NCBI GenBank assembly: GCA_037349105.1
Contig: JAYJMM010000016.1
Location: 992,001 to 1,056,000, forward strand
Direction of reading: 5' to 3'
Source of the DNA: Limnomonas spitsbergensis
Lineage: Eukaryota > Chlorophyta > Chlorophyceae > Chlamydomonadales
DNA length: 64,000 nt
The position numbers were made by a program, and so were the translations under genes. Below the pieces are notes generated by a model. That model saw nothing but the letters and a program-made list of their open reading frames with translations. It ran no database searches and was not told the DNA's origin. Below, one piece after another: positions 56,113 to 64,000 of this stretch. Positions within the stretch are counted from its first letter, which is position 1. Every line of letters begins with the position of its first letter.

Positions 56113-57096
56113 CAGGCACATGTAAAAGTGTATCATAAGACAGAGAGATCACATACCAAATATTGGGGTAGGGATTCTCCGGACTTCCTTTCCTTTTGGG
56201 GCTTCCTTTTGGGACTTCCTTTCCTTTTTGGGCTTATGATATTTCCCTTATTTCCCCCTATTTGCCGACCCTTTTCCCTCCCGACCAGATGGCTGGGCAT
56301 CCACGCGGCCAAGCCATTTTAGCAGGGCCCAGAGGTCGTTGACATACCGTACCTGGATGGTATGCTTGAACCCACCTGGCCTAGGTTAGGGTTTAGGACC
56401 ACTAAAACCCTTTTATCAGGGCCAAGAGGTAGGTGTACTAGGATTTGCCCTCACTCCGCCCCCACTCCGCTTCAGCGGCCTGTGACTGGCTGGGGGCCCA
56501 CCCACAACCCACCCTATCCCAGCCTCCGCGGTACAAGTCCGATGAAGTACACTGCGAATTTAACACGTCAGGCCACTAGGCCAGTGGTCGGCAATGGAAA
56601 CGAACTAGAATCAAATTGCTGCGAACATTGCTCTAGTCGACAAAGGTTTCAGGATTACCACGACATATCGAACGCCCAGTGCCACAGTTACCTGCAAAAC
56701 CCCGCCAGCTGTATCAAACATAGAGAGTGGATGGAGACCTATTCTCTCCGTCCATCTGCCTGTAAAGCCAGCTCTGTCCAGTGATGCACTCGAAGATTCG
56801 AAGGCCGGCTCAGTTGTTAGCACAAACGTCAGCTTGGCGACAACAAGCAGCGATGGGAAGTGACTGGAGCACGCCGTCCCCCAGCAGGGTTTCGCCCGAC
56901 TAAAACATCGAAGCCTTGTCCCCGCCGCCCTCATCACCCTCGCCCGCGAACGGCTTTAAGGCGTTCCGTCCCCTTGACTGGCTTCTGTCCAAGCGTTTCT
57001 TGACGCGACGCCGCTTGAACGGTGCATCCATCGATATCCCACCATGCACGTGGGTGCCAGCTCCCTTCCAGGCTTTCCAGCATCGACGAACTTGCA
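56113..57096. other. Gene 2 - gene 3 intergenic region
   Basis: About 1 kb. Holds TTTTGGGGCTTCCTTTTGGG-type short repeats (56185-56240) and the dispersed repeat at 56289. ORFs of 108-140 codons show no recognisable domain. It would contain the promoter or 5' end of gene 3. Confidence 0.4.
56289..56334 (+). repeat. Dispersed repeat pair, copy 2
   Basis: Partner of 53716-53762, here downstream of gene 2. A shorter relative, TTTTATCAGGGCCAAGAGG, follows at about 56410. Confidence 0.7.
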
Positions 57097-57744
57097 ATGC
57101 AACAGAAGCACCGACGGGCCGCTCCCAGGCAAGCCTCTGGCGACACATCACACATCCCTGCAGCATCAGAGAGCCGCCCCCAACCGCCCCAGCAATTCGA
57201 TAACTTACAGCAGCTGCAACCCAACTCATCCATGTCAGGTGCTGCAGCAGCAGCTCATGTCATGCAGCCCACCTGCAGCAGGGCACCCCAGCAGCAGCCT
57301 CCTGCTGAGGACCACCTCATGCACCCGGCCGCGGAGCAGTAGCCGCCGCTGCCCCAATGGACCGTGGGCATTAGTAAGCCAGCCCGTGCAGCATCTCATC
57401 CCACCCACAAGGTGATCCGGCTCCCGGCTGCTGACTCGCCGTTCATCAGGTCCGTTACAGAGGAGCCTGCCTCCTCCGGGCGGCTCAACGCCGCGGCGGC
57501 CCCGGCGCCGGGGCCCTCGGCCCAGGCAAGGCTTGGGGCGACGGTGGTCCGGGCTAGGAGCTTGGGGGCACCCTTGAGCTACGTGCCAGCGACGTACATC
57601 TCTTCCTCTACGCCATTCAAAAGCAACCTGAAGCACCCTGTTGCGCTTGGCACGACTGTCAAGGTGTGCAACTTCACAGACGGGATTGGCGAGGCGCCGG
57701 AGCAACCATCGGACATCCCGGTTGACTGTCGTGTTCAACAGAAG
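57097..57744 (+). CDS. Gene 3 exon 1 (Gln-rich, contains TAG)
   Basis: ATG at 57097 opens MQQKHRRAAPRQASGD and a Gln-rich stretch (QPPQQFDNLQQLQP, RAPQQQPPAED). The frame meets TAG at 57340-57342 and continues open with similar composition to CGTGTTCAACAGAAG|GTGAGG at 57745. Either the downstream part is a separate exon with an unrecognised acceptor (for example at CACAAG before 57412), or the TAG is a real lesion or sequence error. Confidence 0.4.
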
Positions 57745-60700
57745 GTGAGGAAGAGGGGGGAGAGAGGGGGGAGAGAGGGGAGACAAGGGGTACGTTGAGA
57801 AGACCAAACCCTCGGTCGATTTCCCTGTTGATTTTCATGTTCGGCATTAGGTGAGGACGTGGCGGGCGAGAGGGGAGGGGTGAATGATGGGGGGCAAGAG
57901 GGGAGAAGTGGGGTGTGTTGAAACATGGTAGCACAATCCGGCTGGACCTGTGCCGTATCGAGCCGTATCGTGCCGTATGGTGGCACCTTGGTAGTACAAT
58001 CCGGCTGAACCTGTGCCGTATTGCGCCGTATCATGCCGTATCGTGCTACCATGTGTTGAAACACCCGTGAAAGCGTAGGCCGGTCAAAGTCTGGTCTGTG
58101 TCAACCCAGTGGGGGTCGCCTGGCAGCCCCCCCAACGGTGACCTGACAGGGTGTGAACAATATTAAAACCTGGCTCATGACTCGGTTCCCTCGCTTGGTC
58201 TTGTGTCTTGCAGGTTTCCCTCGCTATGGCTCGCGCCACGCAGGGCGCTGACGAGATGGAGGTGGAACATCTCAGATATTTCTCTCGGCATAACAGCGAC
58301 GCGAGTGCAGGTTCATCAGTGTTTGACGCAAACGATGGAGGACGCGTCGGGCGCGTCCCTGACAATGGGGGACGCGTTGGGCGCGTGCTCCGCACCAACG
58401 GTGGCAAGCGGCTCGCATTCTCCTTAAATGTGAGTAGTGCGCATGGTGTGGGAGGAACTAATGGTCCAGTGGTAAGACGCTGGTGGCATCCACATCTAAA
58501 ACTCGAGGCATCGAACCCTCCACACGATGTCCTCTCTCCCCCTGTCTAGATCGCCTGGTTCCATGTTCCTTGCCCCCCTCACATAGGAGGGGGGCATGGC
58601 TGCACCATGGTCCTAGCTGTGGATGGTAGCTGTAATTTAGCTAACTCATTCCCTACCAGCCCCATGCGGCTGAGCTTACAGCAGGGCCCAGCAGTTATGC
58701 ACCGTTCTTAACAAAGTGTGTTTGATGCTTCATACCGATCCTTCCATATTACGTTTTGGTAGATAGATAGATTGAAAGATGCAGTGGGCATCAGCTTCGC
58801 AGGAAGGGGGGATGGCGAGCGGCTTGCATGATCTCTAAATATGAGTGCCGTACTGGTATGCAAGTAATGCACTTATTGCTCATGCAGTTTCTTTTAGATA
58901 CGGTATACTGGTTCTCATGATTTTGCCGTCCTTCGAAAATAAGGTCAGTTAGGGTTGTTTGGCACATGCAAATTCCAGTTATAATCAATGGTTGGTCTGC
59001 AATCGCCGGTGCCTAGTCATAAAGCGAGAAGTTTGGGTCATAATGTTTTGTTTGCCTTGGGGACAACATACATTATTTCATTACTACTAGTTCTGATTAT
59101 TTCATACTATGACCGGGGGGGAGAAATTCAAATTTACGGTACATGCCTATAAGACGCAAGTCTTGTTGTCTTCCATGATCTGTCCATGAGGCCATGCTGC
59201 CTTCATGCCTCCCTCATCATCCAGGCACGAGTACTGCCTAGCTGATATGTTCCTCCTCCAGTAGCACCTTGAGGCATGAGTACTGCCCAGCTGATTTGTT
59301 CCTCCTCCAGCAGCAGCTTCAGGCATGAATACTGCCGAGCTGATTTGTTCCTCCTCCAGCAGCAGCTCGAGGCATGAATACTGCCTAGCTGATATGTTCC
59401 TCCTCCAGTAGCAGCTCGAGGCATGAATACTGCCCAGCTGATTTGTTCCTCCTCCAGTAGCAGCTCGAGGCATGAATACTGCCCAGCTGATGTGTTCCTC
59501 CTCCAGTAGCAGCTCGAGGCATGAATACTGCCTAGCTGATATGTTCCTCCTCCAGTACCAGCTCGAGGCATGATTACTGCCCAGCTGATATGTTCCTCCT
59601 CCAGTAGCAGCTCGAGGCATGAATACTGCCTAGCTGATATGTTCCTCCTCCAGTAGCAGCTCGAGGCATGAATACTGCCCAGCTGATGTGTTCCTCCTCC
59701 AGTAGCAGCTCGAGGCATGAAAACTACCCAGCTGATATGTTCCTCCTCCAGTAGCAGCTCGAGGCATGAATACTGCCCAGCTGATATGTTCCTCCTCCAA
59801 TAGCACCTTGAGGCATGAATACTGCCCAGCTGATGTGTTCCTCCTCCAGTAGCAGCTCGAGGCATGAATACAGCCCAGCTGATGTGTTCCACCTCCAGTA
59901 GCAGCTCGAAGCATGAATACTGCCCAGCTGATTTGTTCCTCCTCCAGTAGCAGCTCGAGGCATGAATACTGCCCAGCTGATGTGTTCCTCCTCCAGTACC
60001 AGCTCGAGGCATGAATACTGCCTAGCTGATATGTTCCTCCTCCAATAGCACCTTGAGGCATGAATACTGCCCAGCTGATGTGTTCCTCCTCCAGTAGCAG
60101 CTCGAGGCATGAATACTGCCCAGCTGATATGTTCCTCCTCCAGTAGCAGCTCGAGGCATGAATACTGCCCAGCTGATGTGTTCCTCCTCCAGTAGCAGCT
60201 CGAGGCATGAATACTGCCCAGCTGATGTGTTCCTCCTCCAGTAGCAGCTCGAGGCATGAATACTGCCCAGCTGATGTGTTCCTCCTCCAGTAGCAGCTCG
60301 AGGCATGAATACTGCCCAGCTGATATGTTCCTCCTCCAGTACCAGCTCGAGGCATGAATACTGCCCAGCTGATGTGTTCCTCCTCCAGTAGCAGCTCGAG
60401 GCATGAATACAGCCCAGCTGATGTGTTCCACCTCCAGTAGCAGCTCGAAGCATGAATACTGCCCAGCTGATTTGTTCCTCCTCCAGTAGCAGCTCGAGGC
60501 GTGAATACTGCCCAGCTGATTTGTTCCTCCTCCAGTAGCAGCTCGAGGCATGAATACTGCCCAGCTGATGTGTTCCTCCTCCAGTAGCAGCTCGAGGCAT
60601 GAGTACTGCCCAGCTGATGTGTTCCTCCTCCAGTAGCAGCTCGAGGCATGAATACTGCCTAGCTGATATGTTCCTCCTCCAGTAGCAGCTCGAGGCATGA

Positions 60701-63700
60701 ATACTGCCCAGCTGATGTGTTCCTCCTCCAGTAGCAGCTCGAGGCATGAATACTGCCCAGCTGATGTGTTCCTCCTCCAGTAGCAGCTCGAGGCATGAAT
60801 ACTGCCCAGCTGATATATTCCTCCTCCAGTACCAGCTCGAGGCATGAATACTGCCCAGCTGATATGTTCCTCCTCCAGTACCAGCTCGAGGCATGAATAC
60901 TGCCCAGCTGATGTGTTCCTCCTCCAGTAGCAGCTCGAGGCATGAATACAGCCCAGCTGATGTGTTCCACCTCCAGTAGCAGCTCGAAGCATGAATACTG
61001 CCCAGCTGATTTGTTCCTCCTCCAGTAGCAGCTCGAGGCATGAATACTGCCCAGCTGATATGTTCCTCCTCCAGTAGCAGCTCGAGGCATGAATACTGCC
61101 CAGCTGATGTGTTCCTCCTCCAGTAGCAGCTCGAGGCATGAGTACTGCCCAGCTGATATGTTCCTCCTCCAGTAGCAGCTCGGGGCATGAATACTGCCTA
61201 GCTGATATGTTCCTCCTCCAGTAGCAGCTCGAGGCATGAATACTGCCCAGCTGATGTGTTCCTCCTCCAGTAGCAGCTCGAGGCATGAATACTGCCCAGC
61301 TGATGTGTTCCTCCTCCAGTAGCATCTCGAGGCATGAATACTGCCCAGCTGATGTGTTCCTCCTCCAGTAGCAGCTCGAGGCATGAATACTGCCCAGCTG
61401 ATGTGTTCCTCCTCCAGTACCAGCTCGAAGCATGAATACTGCCCAGCTGATTTTTCCTCCTCCAGTAGCAGCTCGAGGCATGAATACTGCCCAGCTGATA
61501 TATTCCTCCTCCAGTACCAGCTCGAGGCATGAATACTGCCCAGCTGATGTGTTCCTCCTCCAGTAGCAGCTCGAGGCATGAATACTGCCCAGCTGATATG
61601 TTCCTCCTCCAGTAGCAGCTCGAGGCATGAATACTGCCCAGCTGATGTGTTCCTCCTCCAGTAGCAGCTCGAGGCATGAATACTGCCCAGCTGATTTGTT
61701 CCTCCTCCAGCAGCAGCTCGAGGCATGAATACTGCCCAGCTGATATGTTCCTCCTCCAGTAGCAGCTCGAGGCATGAATACTGCCCAGCTGATGTGTTCC
61801 TCCTCCAGTAGCAGCTCGAGGCATGAATACTGCCCAGCTGATATGTTCCTCCTCCAGTAGCAGCTCGAGGCATGAATACTGCCTAGCTGATATGTTCCTC
61901 CTCCAGTAGCAGCTCGAGGCATGAGTACTGCCCAGCTGATGTGTTCCTCCTCCAGTAGCAGCTCGAGGCATGAAAACTACCCAGCTGATATGTTCCTCCT
62001 CCAGTAGCAGCTCGAGGCATGAATACTGCCCAGCTGATATATTCCTCCTCCAGTAGCAGCTCGAGGCATGAATACTGCCCAGCTGATGTGTTCCTCCTCC
62101 AGTAGCAGCTCGAGGCCTGAATACTGCCCAGCTGATTTGTTCCTCCTCCAGTAGCAGCTCGAGGCATGAATACTGCCTAGCTGATATGTTCCTCCTCCAG
62201 TGGCACCTTGAGGCATGATTACTGCCCAGCTGATATGTTCCTCCTCCAGTAGCAGCTCGAGGCATGAATACTGCCTAGCTGATATGTTCCTCCTCCAGTA
62301 GCAGCTCGAGGCATGAATACTGCCCAGCTGATGTGTTCCTCCTCCAGTAGCAGCTCGAGGCATGAATACTGCCCAGCTGATGTGTTCCTCCTCCAGTAGC
62401 AGCTCGAGGCATGAATACTGCCCAGCTGATGTGTTCCTCCTCCAGTAGCAGCTCGAGGCATGAATACTGCCCAGCTGATATGTTCCTCCTCCAGTACCAG
62501 CTCGAGGCATGAATACTGCCCAGCTGATGTGTTCCTCCTCCAGTAGCAGCTCGAGGCATGAATACTGCCCAGCTGATATGTTCCTCCTCCAGTAGCAGCT
62601 CGAGGCATGAATACTGCCCAGCTGATTTGTTCCTCCTCCAGTAGCAGCTCGAGGCATGAATACTGCCCAGCTGATTTGTTCCTCCTCCAGTAGCAGCTCG
62701 AGGCATGAATACTGCCCAGCTGATGTGTTCCTCCTCCAGTAGCACCTTGAGGCATGAATACTGCCCAGCTGATGTGTTCGTCCTCCAGTAGCAGCTCGAG
62801 GCATGAATATTGCCTAGCTGATATGTTCCTCCTCCAGCAGCACCAGTATCCTTAATAACCTGGGTTCCTGATTATCATTATGGCGCTGGCGTTCTGATAG
62901 CAATCAGGCACTCCATCCAAACAGTTGCACATGGGTATAAGGTGTATGGTTGATTTTGTCCCTTTGATGCAGCGGGCAAAGAGGCCTGTTGCTCCGTTCA
63001 TTTCTTTATGACATGCTTTCTAGATCACACGCCCTTGGCATTCTGCATGGGCTGCTAAGCAAACAATGAGGACAATTCCACATTGTGTTGATATCTAGCA
63101 TGCCTGTAGGCTCTCGATGGTTCACCCTGCCTTTTAAACGGCAAGGTACGTTGTTGGTTCTCCCTGCCTTTTAATTTCAAACGTCGATGGTTCTCCCTGC
63201 TGTTTGTTAGGGAGCAACGTGAGGCACCCAGTCCGTTTATATTTTTGGCTGTTGAAATGTTCAGCATTGTGTGAACGCTGTCCACCCGCAGGGTGGATGC
63301 CCCCCCAACAATCTGTCACCGCAGCAGCAGGAGGCACAGATGCCGCTGTTTGTCCGTTTCAACACCTCCGTTCATAAGCAAGACACGGCGCCGCGATCTC
63401 TGCCACTGGACGAAGTGCATGGCAGAGATTTGTGGGTCCCGCAATCTCAGCCATTGGATGAAGTACATGGCTGGGACTCGAGGCTCCAGCACTGCCTACC
63501 AGTGGGCGGAGTGGACAGCAGGGACTCGAGGCTCCAGCACTGCCTACCAGTGGGCGGAGTGGACGGCAGGGACTCAAGGGTCCAGCACTGCCTACCAGTG
63601 GGCGGAGTGGACGGCAGGGACTCAAGGGTCCAGCACTGCCTACCAGTGGGCGGAGTGGACGGCAGGGACTCAAGGGTCCAGCACTGCCTACCAGTGGGCG

Positions 63701-64000
63701 GAGTGGACGGCAGGGACTCAAGGGTCCAGCACTGCCTACCAGTGGGCGGAGTGGACGGCAGGGACTCAAGGGTCCAGCACTGCCTACCAGTGGGCGGAGT
63801 GGACGGCAGGGACTCAAGGCTCCAGCACTGCCTACCAGTGGGCGGAGTGGGCGGCAGGGACTCAAGGGTCCAGCACTGCCTACCAGTGGGCGGAGTGGAC
63901 GGCAGGGACGCGAATGTCCAGCACTGCCAGCAACTGGACAGAGTGCATGGCAGGGACGCGAATGTCCAGCACTGCCAGCAAGTGGACAAATCAAGCAGCC
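57097..64000 (+). CDS. Uncharacterised Gln-rich / 16-residue-repeat protein, partial, with in-frame TAG
   Basis: I do not recognise this family. Proposed exons are 57097-57744, 58214-58429 and 63325 to beyond the window; all junctions are phase 0 with good GT-AG sites. The first part is Gln/Pro/Ala-rich, like a disordered regulatory region, and is interrupted by one in-frame TAG at 57340-57342. The middle holds LPAADSPFIRSV, YVPATYISSS, VKVCNFTDGIGEAPEQPSD and, after splicing, EVEHLRYFSRHNSD and a duplicated GGRVGRV. The third exon carries PLFVRFNTSVHKQD and then a 16-residue repeat. Exon-edge copies at both donors and in the big intron, as in genes 1 and 2, support the exon calls. The start and the meaning of the TAG are uncertain. 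Confidence 0.5.
57808..57862 (+). repeat. Donor-edge copy of gene 3 exon 1
   Basis: TTTCCCTGTTGATTTTCATG + TTCGGCATTAG|GTGAGGA resembles the exon end CATCCCGGTTGACTGTCGTG + TTCAACAGAAG|GTGAGGA at 57713-57750. Confidence 0.75.
57910..58066. repeat. CCGTAT-rich direct and inverted repeat
   Basis: TGTTGAAACATGGTAGCAC at the left and GTGCTACCATGTGTTGAAAC at the right contain a perfect 10-bp inverted repeat. Between them, ACAATCCGGCTG[G/A]ACCTGT and GCCGTAT motifs are duplicated. Confidence 0.8.
58214..58429 (+). CDS. Gene 3 exon 2
   Basis: Seventy-two codons between CTTGCAG (58207-58213) and AAT|GTGAGT. It encodes VSLAMARATQGADEMEVEHL, RYFSRHNSDASAG, two GGRVGRV copies, and TNGGKRLAFSLN. No domain is recognised. 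A decayed copy of its 3' edge lies at 58811-58852. Confidence 0.6.
58463..58545 (+). other. Degenerate tRNA-like sequence
   Basis: Has an A-box-like TGGTCCAGTGGTAAGACG and a B-box-like GGCATCGAACCCTCC at tRNA spacing, with partial acceptor pairing GAGGA/TCCTC. The anticodon arm is not convincing. It may be a tRNA pseudogene or the head of a SINE. Confidence 0.3.
58571..58596. repeat. 10-bp perfect hairpin
   Basis: TGCCCCCCTC-ACATAG-GAGGGGGGCA; short GC-rich foldback in intron 2 of gene 3. Confidence 0.85.
58811..58852 (+). repeat. Donor-edge copy of gene 3 exon 2
   Basis: GGCGAGCGGCTTGCATGATC + TCTAAATATGAGTGCC resembles the exon end GGCAAGCGGCTCGCATTCTC + CTTAAAT|GTGAGTAGTGC (58402-58440). 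The donor GT is now AT. Confidence 0.82.
59215..62850 (+). repeat. 49-bp intronic satellite, ~74 copies
   Basis: Unit: CTGATATGTTCCTCCTCCAG + TAGCAGCTCGAGGCATGAAT + ACTGCCCAG. TTCCTCCTCCAG looks like a 3' splice site. The next bases (TAGCAGCTCGAGGCATGAAT) resemble the start of gene 3 exon 3 (CAGCAGGAGGCACAGATGCC). As 49 is not a multiple of 3, three units make 49 codons and minus-strand frames stay open for up to 732 codons. These ORFs are not called as genes. Confidence 0.95.
62851..63324. other. End of gene 3 intron 2
   Basis: Holds three loose copies of GATGGTTCTCCCTGCCTTTT-type sequence (about 63115, 63151, 63184). No coding sequence supported before the acceptor at 63324. Confidence 0.5.
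63325..64000 (+). CDS. Gene 3 exon 3 with 16-residue repeat, runs off window
   Basis: Starts after CACCGCAG in phase 0 with QQEAQMPLFVRFNTSVHKQD, then PLDEVHGRDLW and PLDEVHGWD. From about 63470 a 48-bp tandem repeat encodes CLPVGGVDGRDSRVQH-type units, ending with QLDRVHGRDANVQH. The LDxVHGRD form at both edges of the repeat supports this frame. Other frames on both strands are also open, so the call is moderate. Confidence 0.45.
63470..63990 (+). repeat. 48-bp tandem repeat, probably coding (16 residues)
   Basis: About ten units of CTCCAGCACTGCCTACCAGT + GGGCGGAGTGGACGGCAGGG + ACTCAAGG. The length is a multiple of three, so all frames stay open. In the exon 3 frame it encodes a 16-residue repeat whose outer, older-looking copies read LDEVHGRD / LDRVHGRD. 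The middle copies are homogenised. Confidence 0.93.

Noticed and set aside
56362..56937. 140-codon plus ORF and 108-codon minus ORF between genes 2 and 3
   Set aside because: They overlap on opposite strands, have no recognised motifs and no supporting context. Left as unassigned intergenic sequence.
59724..61922. 732-codon minus-strand ORF with MPRAATGGGT-type repeats
   Set aside because: It is wholly explained by a 49-bp satellite lacking stops in rotating frames. Overlapping ORFs of the same kind exist in the other minus frames, with no unique domain or start.
63359..63994. 211-codon minus-strand ORF with RPLVGSAGPLSPC repeats
   Set aside because: Antisense shadow of the 48-bp repeat. 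The plus frame is favoured because it continues from a phase-compatible acceptor and keeps LDxVHGRD at both ends of the repeat.

Overview
This is nuclear eukaryotic DNA, most likely from a green alga of prasinophyte or related type. The evidence is many short GT-AG introns, CCCTAAA (plant-type telomere) motifs throughout the introns, a eukaryotic tRNA-Gly, and proteins of the plant/algal CofD-like and ACC-synthase-like families. The assignment to an alga is inference; no rRNA or organelle marker is present. No bacterial operons, CRISPR arrays or phage genes were seen.

Three plus-strand genes lie head to tail. Gene 1 (388-4974, 5' end outside the window) is a CofD/YvcK-like protein in seven visible exons. 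Gene 2 (5988-55912) is a full-length PLP-dependent ACC-synthase-like aminotransferase: ten exons join in phase into about 464 residues with every catalytic landmark present. Its seventh intron is 38,849 bp long and holds a satellite of about 34.65 kb (18121-52777, 81/82-bp unit, roughly 424 copies). Gene 3 (about 57097 to beyond 64000) is an unrecognised Gln-rich protein with a 4.9-kb intron filled by a 49-bp satellite, and a 16-residue repeat region that runs off the window.

The main discovery is a recurring structure at the splice junctions. In 13 of the 17 complete introns, and in the partial one at the left edge, the intron carries extra, partly decayed tandem copies of the adjoining exon edge together with its splice site. 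Acceptor-side copies hold pyrimidine tract + AG + exon start. Donor-side copies hold exon end + GT. Copy number runs from one to several hundred. The large satellites appear to be the extreme form of this process, so the introns look as if they grew by tandem duplication of exon-intron boundaries. The terminal exon shows the same at its 3' end, across the stop codon.

Other contents: a 1.5-kb TIR DNA transposon inside the giant intron (15440-16967), two MITE-like elements, interstitial telomeric tracts, dispersed intronic repeats (including a GTAGCTGAA doublet motif), several hairpins, and an antisense tRNA-Gly(UCC). Long ORFs over the satellites (up to 732 codons on the minus strand) come from repeat periodicity and are not annotated as genes.
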